A stretch of 36,274 nucleotides of DNA from Rhodoferax sp. (GCF_023701345.1 NZ_JAMPXE010000018.1:1-36274); one strand, 5' to 3'; counted from the stretch's first letter, positions 23,294-31,593 are shown. Notes: a model not told the origin generated them from the sequence alone. Program-made: numbers and translations.

Positions 23294-24253
23294 TCACGGG
23301 GTTGCAAAAAATGGCTTGGCAGCCTGGGTTATTTCATCCAGCAAAGCCTGTGGATAGATTTGTTGCCGGATGGTAACGGTGTCCTGCCGCAGTGCAGCGG
23401 CGATGTCATGGAAACCAAAAAAATCCAGGTACAGGTGCGCTTGCTGGATCAGCATCTCAAAGCCCGGCTCGGCGTGTATGCCCCGGGCCCGGGCAGCACG
23501 CACCACCGGGGTCGGGTAGTTTTTCATCACAATATCCACCAGCGCGGCATGCGGTTCCAGGCGCGCCACGTCGCAAGGCAGCGGGTCGGCGGCCTTCAGG
23601 CCCAGCGGCGAGGCATTCACCACCAAGTCAAAGCCGGCCGGGTCGCTGCTGGTGACCGCAACAAGCTGCGCGGCATGGGCCGCCTGCAGCCGGGCAGCCA
23701 CTTCGGCCGCCTTGCCGGGGGTGGGGTCAAAAAAAGCCACACGGGATGCGCTGCCGCTGGCGCGGGACTGCACCAGCGAGGCACCAATGGCCGCGGCAGC
23801 GCCACCAGCGCCCACAATCAGCACTTTTTTGCCCGCATAAGGAATGTCAAAATAATCCAGCGAACAGACAAAGCCCTCGCCATCGAACAAACCACCTTCG
23901 AGGGTGCCGTCGTCATTGCGCCGGATGGCATTGACGGCACCTGCCAGACGGGCCAGTTCGCTGTAGCCGTCAAGCACCTCCATGACCGGTACCTTGTGCG
24001 GAATCGTCAGCCACATGCCCTTGATGTTTTTCGCCAGAAAGGCCGTTTTGACGAAGGCATGCAGGTGTTGCGGTGCCACTTGAACCGGCACCAGCACGGC
24101 ATCCATGCCAAAGCGTGCAAACAAGGGGTTGAATATCTCGGGGGCCAGCACCTGCTCGATGGGGTCGCCCAAAATCAGATAGACATCGGTATCGCCATGG
24201 ACAGGCGGCATGGATGCCACTTTGGTGAGAGGATTGATGCGCTGATCGTTCAT
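23294..24253 (-). CDS. Shikimate dehydrogenase-like protein 2 (non-canonical AroE)
   Basis: A 319-residue AroE-family dehydrogenase with N- and C-terminal extensions (about 20 and 25 residues) compared with AroE (about 272). Lys87 (IPHK), Asn108 and Asp124 (FDGEGF) match the catalytic set, GAGGAAAAIGAS is the nucleotide loop, and NASPLGL the conserved NATPxGM-type segment. The carboxylate-binding serine pair is replaced by Val35 and Ala37 (GDPIEQVLAPEIFN). It shares the FDGEGF motif with the AroE-like protein at 8999-9829, so the two are probably close paralogues. It is the first gene of the operon divergent from the IclR regulator. No clear ribosome site at 24253; Met15 is an alternative start. 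Confidence 0.86.
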   Translation of the reverse strand: MNDQRINPLTKVASMPPVHGDTDVYLILGDPIEQVLAPEIFNPLFARFGMDAVLVPVQVAPQHLHAFVKTAFLAKNIKGMWLTIPHKVPVMEVLDGYSELARLAGAVNAIRRNDDGTLEGGLFDGEGFVCSLDYFDIPYAGKKVLIVGAGGAAAAIGASLVQSRASGSASRVAFFDPTPGKAAEVAARLQAAHAAQLVAVTSSDPAGFDLVVNASPLGLKAADPLPCDVARLEPHAALVDIVMKNYPTPVVRAARARGIHAEPGFEMLIQQAHLYLDFFGFHDIAAALRQDTVTIRQQIYPQALLDEITQAAKPFFATP

Positions 24254-24292
24254 AATGTTGTTTCTGGCTGGACTTTAGCCACTTAGAGCAAC

Positions 24293-24333
24293 TTCTAGAA
24301 ACAAAAAATCTTGTTTTTGTGCGATAAATGAAC
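24293..24333. promoter_or_regulatory. Candidate IclR (PcaR-type) operator region
   Basis: The divergent gap between the AroE-like operon and the IclR gene holds three adjacent signals: TTCTAGAA (24293-24300), ACAAAAA-N6-TTTTTGT (24301-24320), and GTGCGATAAATGAAC (24319-24333). The last matches the PcaR/PobR 15-mer as I remember it (reverse complement GTGCGATTATCGAAC) at 12 of 15 positions. The regulator next door is of that family. The sequence is seen; binding is inferred. Confidence 0.5.
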
Positions 24334-24406
24334 TTAAATAACTGATAAACGCACGCAATACGGGTAACTACTTAGTCTACTTTTCGCCAACCGACCAGCA
24401 AACAGC

Positions 24407-25204
24407 ATGACAAGCCTTGTTTCCTCCCCCAAAGTGGCACCCGGTGCCGCACTCGACAAGCGCGACTGGATCGCCGGCCTGGAAAAAGGCCTGTCCATCA
24501 TCGAAGCCTTTGACGATGCCAACCCGCGCATGACCGCCAGCCAGGCCGGTGTGCGCTGCGACATGACGCGCACTGCGGCGCGCCGCTACCTGCTGACCCT
24601 GGTCTACCTGGGTTATGTGGCCACCGATGGCAAGATGTTCTGGCTGACACCGCGCGTGCTGCGTCTGGGCCAGTCCTACCTGGAATCCGCCCGCCTGCCG
24701 CGCATCGTGCAACCCTTTTTGCAGCGTGTCACCTCAGGCACGCAGGAGATTGCCTACGTCAGCGTGATGGACGGCGACGACGTGGTGTACATCGCCCGCA
24801 ACGGCTCCACCCGTGCCATGAACACCGGTGTGGTGCTGGGCTCGCGGGTGCAGGCGCAGGTGACGGCGGCCGGCATGCTGATGCTGGCGCTGCGCGACCC
24901 CGAGTGGCTGGAGAATTGGCTGGCCCACCACGAACTCAAGGCCTACACCAGCTACACCATCAACAACAAAGACCGGCTGCGCATCGAGCTGGCGCGTATC
25001 CGCCAGCGCGGCTGGGCCATTTCAGAGCAGCAACTGGAGCTGACCTACCGCGGCGTGGCTGTGCCGCTGATTGACCGCAAGGGGGATCTGGTGGGGGCGT
25101 TGAATGTGACCATGCCGATGGGTCATGAGAGCAGTGAAGACGCGGTGTCGCGCGTGCTGCCGGTGCTGATGGAGACCGCGCGGGCCATGCGCAATCTGAT
25201 TTGA
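24407..25204 (+). CDS. IclR-family regulator of the PcaR/PcaU/PobR type
   Basis: A 265-residue regulator. The N-terminal part has the pattern of the beta-ketoadipate regulators (PcaR, PcaU, PobR): DWIAGLEKGLSIIEAFDDANPRMT, the winged-helix segment TRTAARRYLLTLVYLGYVATDG, and FWLTPRVLRLGQSYLES (about residues 20-90). The C-terminal effector domain (about 100-260) ends with VAVPLIDRKGDLVGALNVT. Members respond to protocatechuate, 4-hydroxybenzoate, quinate or beta-ketoadipate. It is divergent from the AroE-like/tct operon and most likely controls it, either as activator or repressor. An exporter gene follows 36 nt downstream on the same strand. Confidence 0.93.
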   Translation: MTSLVSSPKVAPGAALDKRDWIAGLEKGLSIIEAFDDANPRMTASQAGVRCDMTRTAARRYLLTLVYLGYVATDGKMFWLTPRVLRLGQSYLESARLPRIVQPFLQRVTSGTQEIAYVSVMDGDDVVYIARNGSTRAMNTGVVLGSRVQAQVTAAGMLMLALRDPEWLENWLAHHELKAYTSYTINNKDRLRIELARIRQRGWAISEQQLELTYRGVAVPLIDRKGDLVGALNVTMPMGHESSEDAVSRVLPVLMETARAMRNLI

Positions 25205-25240
25205 CAAGCCGGCGCAAGCCCGGCATCCTCCCCTTCAACC

Positions 25241-27454
25241 ATGCGGCCACAAAGCAACTTTGAACGCTACCAGCGTGATGCCATGCGCATCGCGCTGAGC
25301 CATTACGTCACCATCGGAATGTCGGCGGCGCTGGGCTTGCTGCTGATCTCGGGCAGCATTCACCTGTTGCTGGGACCCTTTGCCGCAGCCGCCGCGTCAG
25401 TGGGCGTGGTGGTGTGTATTCCACCGGATCAACCGGCCCCGAAACGCGGCAAGTTCTGGCAACTGCTGCCGGCCTTTGTGATTGGTTTGCCGCTCTTTTA
25501 TGCAGTCCAGGTGCTGCACGCCGCCCCCATCCTGCTGGGTCTGTTGCTGGTGCCGGCCAGTTTTCTGGCTTTTTTGGCGGGGGGCTGGGGCAATCGCGGC
25601 TTGCCGATTTCGGTCTCTGTCATGTTTGCCATGGTGTTCTCGATGGCGGTGCCGGACCACACCAACAGTGCCACCAACCTCGCCACCTGCCTCTATTTCA
25701 CGCTGGGTGCGGTGTCGTACCTGATCTGGGCCACACTGGCCAACGCGGCACTCAATGCCCGCTACCGCGTGCAAATGCTGGCCGACACCCTGTTCGCCCT
25801 GGCCAAGCTGATGCGGTCCCAGGCACAACAATTCACCCCCGCCATGGAGGCTGAAAAAACCAGGCGCGCGCCATTGATCGGCACGCTGCTGCAGCAGCAG
25901 GCGGCGCTGGCCGACCAGTTGCAGGCAGCACGCAATATTTTGCTGGAGTCACCCAGCACCACGCGCCGCCAGCAACTGGCCGACATGCTGATGGGGGTGC
26001 TGGACATGCGCGACCACATGCTGGTCTGCAACCTGGACCTCGACACGCTCAAACACCACCCCGGCCATGAACCGGTGCTGCGCGCCCTGCGTGACATTCT
26101 GCAGGCGCTGGCACAGGAAATTGATGCCCTGGCCGATGCCCTGCTGCGCGGGCGCACGCCTGTGCTGTTTGCCAGCCATCGCCCGCAACTGGAGAGCCTG
26201 CAATGGGGCCATGACGGCGCGGTGCCAGCCGATTGCACCGCGCCCGCCATCCTGGCCATGGGCATGTCAAGCCGCATTGGCCACCTGAATGACGACAGCT
26301 TGCGCCTGCTGGCCCTGGCACGCGGCGAAGTGGCGCCCAATGTGGGCCTGGTGCGCACCACCTGGCAATTGTTCGTCAGCCCCACGGTCTGGTCCTGGGA
26401 ACCCTTTTATGCGCTGTGGCGCTGGAACGCACCGCCCCTGCGCCACGCCATTCGGGCGGCACTGGCCATCGGCACGGCCTACGCGGTCTCACTGGCGCTG
26501 CCCTGGGGCAGCCATGATTACTGGATATTGGTCACCATCGTGGTGGTGCTTCGCGGCAGCCTGGCGCAAACGCTGGAGCGGCGCAATAGCCGCGCCTTCG
26601 GCACGCTGATCGGCTGTGTGCTGGCGGCTCTGCTGCTCTACGCCCACATCACACCACTGCTGGTGCTGCTCATGGCCACGCTGGCACAGGCGCTGGCCCA
26701 CGCCTTTGCGATCAGGAAATACCTGGTCACGGCCATCGCCGCCACGGTGTTGGGCCTGCTGCAGGTGCAGATGCTCAACGCCGGGCCGAGCCCGGTTTTT
26801 GACGTGGTGGAGCGCATGCTGGACACCCTGATCGGGGTCACGATTGCCTGGGCTTTCAGCTACGTGCTGCCGTCCTGGGAGCGTGGCCAGATTGCGGCCC
26901 TGGTCAAGCGCGCCCTGACCGCGCAGTCACGGCACGCGCGCGAGGCGCTGGGCCTGTGGCAGTTGCAGGCGGTGGACAACGCGCCCGAGCTGCAATGGCG
27001 GCTGGCGCGGCGCGAGGCTTTTGACAGCCTGTCGGCCCTGGTGCAGGCGACCCAGCGCTCCTTGTCCGAGCCGCGTGCGGTGCGCCCGCCGCTGGCACCG
27101 CTGGGGCGCTTGCTGGCCCTGAGTTACCAGCTTCTGGCCCAGCTGACCACCGTCAAGACCATGCTGCTGCAACAACGTGGCCGCCTGACACCGCATGAGG
27201 TTGACCGGCCATTGCAACAGGCGGCACACGCCATCGAAGCTGCACTGGACACACACGCTGCGCCACTGCAGACCGCACAAGCCGTCACCACCGCGCTCGA
27301 ATGGTCGGTGCTGGGCGACCCTTTTGACGGCGACCTCAGCCCGTGGCTGCTGCGCCGTCTCCATCTGGCCGAAAGCATTGCACTGGAATTGCGCAGCCAT
27401 GCGGACCAGGTGGTGCGTGAGCTCGCCGCGGCCAACACCACAAAGCACCCTTGA
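25241..27454 (+). CDS. FUSC-family inner-membrane efflux protein (aromatic acid exporter type)
   Basis: A 737-residue protein with the FUSC architecture: an N-terminal block of about six membrane segments (residues 15-170), a cytosolic helical stretch (about 170-390), a second membrane block (about 400-545, with SLALPWGSHDYWILVTIVVVLRGS and DTLIGVTIAWAFSYVLPSWERG) and a C-terminal helical domain. This is the AaeB/YccS/FusC layout; AaeB exports hydroxylated aromatic acids, and others act in multidrug or fusaric acid resistance. It follows the IclR gene by 36 nt and may relieve build-up of toxic acids. No membrane-fusion partner lies adjacent, which AaeB normally has. Confidence 0.88.
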   Translation: MRPQSNFERYQRDAMRIALSHYVTIGMSAALGLLLISGSIHLLLGPFAAAAASVGVVVCIPPDQPAPKRGKFWQLLPAFVIGLPLFYAVQVLHAAPILLGLLLVPASFLAFLAGGWGNRGLPISVSVMFAMVFSMAVPDHTNSATNLATCLYFTLGAVSYLIWATLANAALNARYRVQMLADTLFALAKLMRSQAQQFTPAMEAEKTRRAPLIGTLLQQQAALADQLQAARNILLESPSTTRRQQLADMLMGVLDMRDHMLVCNLDLDTLKHHPGHEPVLRALRDILQALAQEIDALADALLRGRTPVLFASHRPQLESLQWGHDGAVPADCTAPAILAMGMSSRIGHLNDDSLRLLALARGEVAPNVGLVRTTWQLFVSPTVWSWEPFYALWRWNAPPLRHAIRAALAIGTAYAVSLALPWGSHDYWILVTIVVVLRGSLAQTLERRNSRAFGTLIGCVLAALLLYAHITPLLVLLMATLAQALAHAFAIRKYLVTAIAATVLGLLQVQMLNAGPSPVFDVVERMLDTLIGVTIAWAFSYVLPSWERGQIAALVKRALTAQSRHAREALGLWQLQAVDNAPELQWRLARREAFDSLSALVQATQRSLSEPRAVRPPLAPLGRLLALSYQLLAQLTTVKTMLLQQRGRLTPHEVDRPLQQAAHAIEAALDTHAAPLQTAQAVTTALEWSVLGDPFDGDLSPWLLRRLHLAESIALELRSHADQVVRELAAANTTKHP

Positions 27455-27470
27455 CTCAGGATCAAAAACC

Positions 27471-28271
27471 ATGGATTTAAAACTTCAGAACCAGCATGTG
27501 CTGATCACCGGCGCCAGCAAAGGCATCGGTCTGGCCTGTGCCCTGCTCTTCCTGCAGGAAGGCGCCCAAGTGACGCTGGTTTCACGCGACACGGCACGCC
27601 TGGAGGCAGCCAGGGCGCTGCTGTTGCGCGACGCACCCGATGCCGCTGGCCGGATTGGCATTGTCAGCGCGGACCTGAAAGACCCGGTGCAGGCCAGCGC
27701 CATGGTGGAGCAGGCCCGGCACATGGGTGGCCCGATTGACGTGCTGGTCAATTGCGCCGGTGCCGCACAGCGCACACCGCCGGCCGAACTCAATGCGCAG
27801 CGCTGGCTCGATGCCATGCAAGCCAAATACTTCACCTACATCCATGTCATGGATCCGCTGATCAAACAGATGGCCCAGCGCGGCAAGGGGGTGATCGTCA
27901 ACGTGGTCGGGATGGGCGGCAAGGTCGCCAGCCCGATTCATTTGCCGGGCGGCTCGGCCAACGCCGCGCTGATGCTGGCCAGTGTCGGCCTGGCCAACGC
28001 CTACGCGCGCCAGGGGGTGCGCGTCAATGTCGTCAACCCGGGCCTGACGCTGACCGAACGGCTGCAGGAAGGCATGGTCGCCGATGCCAGGCTGCAGCAC
28101 ATCAGCGCCGAAGAGGCCTTGACGCTGGCCAATGAGCGCTTGCCACTGGGACGCATTGCCGAGCCCGGGGAGATTGCCAATGCGGTGGTCTTTCTGGCCT
28201 CTTCACGGGCGAGCTACATCAATGGCGCGGTGTTGTCGATGGACGGCGGCCTGACGCCGATGGTGGTCTAG
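27471..28271 (+). CDS. SDR-family protein lacking the Tyr-x3-Lys catalytic pair
   Basis: A 266-residue short-chain dehydrogenase/reductase fold. The cofactor motif TGASKGIG (13-20), NCAG (94-97) and the C-terminal NGAVLSMDGGLTP are typical. The active site is not: the region that should read Y-x3-K is HLPGGSANAAL, putting Gly160 and Asn164 in place of Tyr and Lys, and the catalytic Ser position is Gly. Upstream, GASKGIGLACALLF fits an NAD(P)-binding protein. It lies 16 nt after the FUSC gene and converges on the LysR gene. It may be a non-redox or differently working SDR. Confidence 0.88.
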   Translation: MDLKLQNQHVLITGASKGIGLACALLFLQEGAQVTLVSRDTARLEAARALLLRDAPDAAGRIGIVSADLKDPVQASAMVEQARHMGGPIDVLVNCAGAAQRTPPAELNAQRWLDAMQAKYFTYIHVMDPLIKQMAQRGKGVIVNVVGMGGKVASPIHLPGGSANAALMLASVGLANAYARQGVRVNVVNPGLTLTERLQEGMVADARLQHISAEEALTLANERLPLGRIAEPGEIANAVVFLASSRASYINGAVLSMDGGLTPMVV

Positions 28272-28278
28272 AAACATT

Positions 28279-28292
28279 GCGGGTCAGACCAC
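28279..28292. repeat. 14-bp inverted repeat copy A
   Basis: GCGGGTCAGACCAC here is the exact reverse complement of 30372-30385. It contains the LysR stop codon (28284-28286). The two copies bracket the LysR and Gfo/Idh gene pair in opposite orientation. Confidence 0.7.
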
Positions 28293-29207
28293 CGAAGTGT
28301 CCAGCGCATACGGCCCGGACTGCAACTGGCTGATCAGCAACTGGGTGCAAATGCGCAACTTGGCCGACTGGTCCAGCCGGGCCGCTGTGACGGCCCAGAC
28401 ATCCGCACTCTGGTGGTATTGCGGCAGCACGCGCTCCAGGACACCTTCACGCAGCAGCCCGGCCACATCCCAGCTCGACAGCGGGATGATGCCCAAACCC
28501 GCCAGCGCCCACTGGTGCACGATATCGCTCTGGTTGGAGCCCATCGCGCCAGTCACCTTGACCGACTCAGGCCCATTGGGCCCTTGCAGCCGCCAGACGC
28601 CAAACGTCTGGTGCCGTTCGCGGTACATCAGGCAATCGTGACCGGTCAGATCGGCCAGGGTTTTGGGGTGACCGCGTCGGGCCAGATACGCCGGCGCCGC
28701 GCACAACACGCGCGCGCTTTGCGCCACATGGTGGGCGATCAGGTGCGGCTCATGCACCTCGCCCACGCGCACGTCAATGTCGAAGCCCTCGCCCAACACA
28801 TCCACCCGACGGTCCATCACCTCCAGCCAGACTTCCAGCTCGGGATACCTTTGGCCGATGTCGGCCAGGATCGGTGCCAGGTGGTTGCGCCCCAGGCGCA
28901 AGCTGGTGCTGATGCGCAGCGGCCCCTTGGGCAAGATGCTGGCTCCGGCCACGCCCTGGTTCAGTTCTTCCGCCGCATCGAGCACCTTGCGCGCCCAGGC
29001 GTAGGCGGTTTCCCCGGCATCACTGATCAGCACGCGGCGCGTCGTGCGGTGAAACAAGGTGGTGCCCAGCGCTTTCTCCAGATTGGCGATGCGCTTGGTG
29101 ACATAAGCGGGTGAGATGCCAAGCTCGGTCGCAGCGCCGACAAAGCTGGAGCGCCTGGCCACCTGGCAAAACACGCGTAAGTCGGTCATGTCCCATTTAT
29201 TATTCAT
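28284..29207 (-). CDS. LysR-family transcriptional regulator
   Basis: A 307-residue LysR regulator. The winged helix-turn-helix is at about residues 7-65 (DLRVFCQVARRSSFVGAATELGISPAYVTKRIANLEKALG in short, with the usual TTLFHRTTRRV after it), and the co-inducer domain at about 92-295. The DNA-binding and PLRISTSLRLGRNHLAP regions resemble the DmlR/CrgA-like group that activates acid-catabolic genes. The start is uncertain: ATG 29207 overlaps a candidate operator and has no ribosome site, and ATG 29189 (MTDLRVF) may be used. It diverges from the Gfo/Idh gene, which it probably controls. Confidence 0.92.
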   Translation of the reverse strand: MNNKWDMTDLRVFCQVARRSSFVGAATELGISPAYVTKRIANLEKALGTTLFHRTTRRVLISDAGETAYAWARKVLDAAEELNQGVAGASILPKGPLRISTSLRLGRNHLAPILADIGQRYPELEVWLEVMDRRVDVLGEGFDIDVRVGEVHEPHLIAHHVAQSARVLCAAPAYLARRGHPKTLADLTGHDCLMYRERHQTFGVWRLQGPNGPESVKVTGAMGSNQSDIVHQWALAGLGIIPLSSWDVAGLLREGVLERVLPQYHQSADVWAVTAARLDQSAKLRICTQLLISQLQSGPYALDTSVV

Positions 29208-29255
29208 TAATGGTAAATTGTTAATGTAGATTTAGATACATTGTATTTGTTAATG
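29205..29255. promoter_or_regulatory. LysR-type operator candidates in the divergent gap
   Basis: An inverted repeat CATTAA-N10-TTAATG spans 29205-29226, a second AATGTA-N8-TACATT spans 29223-29242, and a third half site TTAATG is at 29250-29255. LysR proteins typically bind such AT-rich T-N11-A dyads between divergent promoters. The first overlaps the upstream LysR start codon, favouring the downstream start or tight self-repression. Confidence 0.55.
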
Positions 29256-29297
29256 ATCACAGTACATTCAAACCCAATCACCAAGAGAGACACGTTC

Positions 29298-30380
29298 ATG
29301 ACCCCAACCCGTATTGCGATTGCAGGCGCCGGCATCATCGGCCAGGCCCATATGGCCGTGGCGTTACGCAGCCCGAGCTGCACGTTGAGCGCCATCGTTG
29401 ATCCGTCCCCGGCGGCGGTCGCGGTCGCCAAGGCGGCGAATGTGCCCCTGTTTACCTCGCTGGACGACATGCTGGCCGCACAGCGCCCGGATGGCGTGTT
29501 GCTGGCCACCCCCAACCACCTGCATGTGCCGCAGGCCCTGCAGTGCATCGAGGCAGGTCTGCCGATCCTGCTGGAAAAACCCATTGCCACCACGGTGGCG
29601 CAGGGCGAGCAACTGCTGAAAGTGGTCAATGCCACCGGTGCCAGGGTGCTGATCGGCCACCACCGCGCCCATAGCCCGATCATGCGCAAGGCCAAAGAGG
29701 TGGTGGACTCCGGCCAACTGGGGCAACTGGTCGCCGTGATGGGCAGCGCCACATTTTTCAAGCCGGATGACTATTTTGACAGCGCGCCCTGGCGGCGCGA
29801 GTTGGGCGCGGGCCCGATTTTGATCAACATGATCCACGAGGTGCACAACCTGCGCATGCTGTGCGGCGACATTGTGGCGGTGCAGGCTTTCGCCAGCCAC
29901 GCCACGCGCGGGTTTGTGGTTGAAGACAGCGTGGCCATCAACCTGCGTTTTGCCAGTGGCGTGCTGGGCACCTTCATGCTGTCCGACACCGCTGCCTGCG
30001 CCCGCAGCTGGGAACAAACCTCGCAGGAAAACAAAGCCTACGCGAGCTACAGCGACGAAGACTGCTACGTCATCACCGGCACCAACGGCAGTCTGTCGGT
30101 ACCGACCATGCGCCTGAAGACCTACCCCCGCCCCGAGGACCGCTCCTGGTGGAAGGAATTCGAAGTCGGTACCGTGGGCATGGTGCGCGACGACCCTTTG
30201 ACACACCAGTTGGAGCACTTCTGTGCCGTCATTCGCGGCGAGGCCGAGCCCCTGGTCAGCGCCCGTGATGGCCTGGAAAACCTGCGCATCACCGAAGCCA
30301 TTGCCAATGCCGCCAAAACCGGCCAGACCATTCATCTTAGTCAGTTGGGGTCAGAGCACGTCGCTGCGCGAGTGGTCTGA
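29298..30380 (+). CDS. Gfo/Idh/MocA-family NAD(P)-dependent oxidoreductase
   Basis: A 360-residue oxidoreductase. The N-terminal Rossmann domain has IAIAGAGIIGQAHM (residues 6-19), followed by ATPNHLHVPQALQCIEAG and the family EKP motif (EKPIATT) whose Lys is normally in the active site. The C-terminal alpha/beta domain includes INMIHEVHNLRMLCG, with a His at the usual position. Substrates of the family are sugars, inositols and similar polyols; a polyhydroxylated ring acid is plausible here. AGAGAG precedes ATG 29298. The last dozen residues and stop lie inside a palindromic repeat (30348-30383). Confidence 0.9.
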   Translation: MTPTRIAIAGAGIIGQAHMAVALRSPSCTLSAIVDPSPAAVAVAKAANVPLFTSLDDMLAAQRPDGVLLATPNHLHVPQALQCIEAGLPILLEKPIATTVAQGEQLLKVVNATGARVLIGHHRAHSPIMRKAKEVVDSGQLGQLVAVMGSATFFKPDDYFDSAPWRRELGAGPILINMIHEVHNLRMLCGDIVAVQAFASHATRGFVVEDSVAINLRFASGVLGTFMLSDTAACARSWEQTSQENKAYASYSDEDCYVITGTNGSLSVPTMRLKTYPRPEDRSWWKEFEVGTVGMVRDDPLTHQLEHFCAVIRGEAEPLVSARDGLENLRITEAIANAAKTGQTIHLSQLGSEHVAARVV

Positions 30381-30383
30381 CCC
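30348..30383. repeat. Palindromic repeat covering the 3' end of the Gfo/Idh gene
   Basis: GGGTCAGA (30348-30355) and TCTGACCC (30376-30383) are exact 8-bp arms around 20 bases. The arm continues into the 14-bp sequence at 30372-30385 that is repeated inverted at 28279-28292. The stop TGA (30378-30380) lies within the arm. It looks like a dispersed palindromic element of the TTGGGGTCAGAG type that has become the end of the gene. Confidence 0.6.
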
Positions 30384-30414
30384 GCAAAGTATCACAAACC
30401 AACCGGAGACACCC

Positions 30415-31575
30415 ATGGACTTTTCCCTCAACGACGAACAAAAAATGATGATCGACACCATCCGTCGCTTCATCGCCGAAGAACTGCACCCGCTCGAAGA
30501 TGAACTGGAAGACCAGGGCTTTCTGGCCAGGGAAAAAGCACTGGCTGTGTTTGAGAAATCAAAAGCATTGGGCTTGTATGCCTTGAACATTCCGGCTGAA
30601 TTGGGCGGCGGCGGATTGTCGGCGCTGGACCGCATCATGTGCGAAGAGCAGTTTGGCCATACCTCCGACTACCTGATCCGCCGCGCCTTTGGCAACGTGT
30701 ACGAACCCCTGCTGGAATGCCAGGGCGCGCAGGTGGAGCGCTGGCTCAAACCTACGGTGTCGGGTGCGCGCACCTGCTCGATCGCCATCACCGAGTCCGG
30801 TGCGGGTTCCGATGCGGCGGGCATCAAGACGAGCGCCCGCAAGACCGGGTCCGGCTGGGTGCTCAATGGCAGCAAGTGTTTCATCAGCGACGGCGAGTGG
30901 AGCGACTTCTTCCTGGTGTCGGCCAAGACCGGCGACAAGGAAATCTCCATGTTCATGGTCGACAAGGGCCTGCCAGGCTTCAAGATCGGCAAGGACCAGA
31001 AGATGATGGGCTTGCGCGGCACGCCGCACCTGGAACTGTATTTTGACGATGTGGTGCTGGAGAACGAGACGCTGCTGGGCGCGCAGGGCCAGGGCTTCAA
31101 GCTGGCCATGGGTGCGCTCAATGTGGTGCGGCTGGCGCAGGTGGGCGCGCGCGCGGTGGGCAAGGCCAGCCATGTGCTTGAGCTGATGGTGGACTACGTC
31201 AACGAGCGCAAACAGTTCGGGCAAAAAATTGGCGACTTCCAGATGGTGCAGCAGCAGATTGCCGACAGCGTGATCGAGATCAACGCGGCACGCTGGATGG
31301 TCTACCAGGCCGCCTGGATGCTGGACCAGGGTTTTGATGCGCGTGAACAGATCGCCATGGTCAAGGTGTTTGCCGCCGAGACCCTTGGCAAAGTGGTGGA
31401 CCGCGCGGTGCAGCTCTTCGGTGGCATGGGCTTTTGCAAGGAACTGCCGATCGAACGCTACTACCGCGACGCGCGTGTCTACCGAATCTTTGACGGCACC
31501 AGCGAAATCCACCGCACGGTGGTGGCCAAGATGGCCATGAAAAAAGGTGCCGTGTTGTTTGATGTGCATCGTTAA
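30415..31575 (+). CDS. Acyl-CoA dehydrogenase
   Basis: A 386-residue FAD-dependent enzyme introducing a double bond next to a CoA thioester. The N-terminal helical domain ends near 115, then the flavin-binding strand AITESGAGSD (125-133) and FISDGEW follow, and the C-terminal helical domain includes ERKQFGQKIGDFQMVQQ and QLFGGMGFCKELPIERYYRDARV. The catalytic base position in IFDGTSEIH is Asp360 rather than the usual Glu. The start ATG 30415 has CCGGAGAC upstream. It is followed 18 nt later by a CoA-transferase, so substrate activation and dehydrogenation are coupled. The acyl chain is unknown; cyclic acids are possible. Confidence 0.92.
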   Translation: MDFSLNDEQKMMIDTIRRFIAEELHPLEDELEDQGFLAREKALAVFEKSKALGLYALNIPAELGGGGLSALDRIMCEEQFGHTSDYLIRRAFGNVYEPLLECQGAQVERWLKPTVSGARTCSIAITESGAGSDAAGIKTSARKTGSGWVLNGSKCFISDGEWSDFFLVSAKTGDKEISMFMVDKGLPGFKIGKDQKMMGLRGTPHLELYFDDVVLENETLLGAQGQGFKLAMGALNVVRLAQVGARAVGKASHVLELMVDYVNERKQFGQKIGDFQMVQQQIADSVIEINAARWMVYQAAWMLDQGFDAREQIAMVKVFAAETLGKVVDRAVQLFGGMGFCKELPIERYYRDARVYRIFDGTSEIHRTVVAKMAMKKGAVLFDVHR

Positions 31576-31593
31576 GCACAGGACTGGCACACC

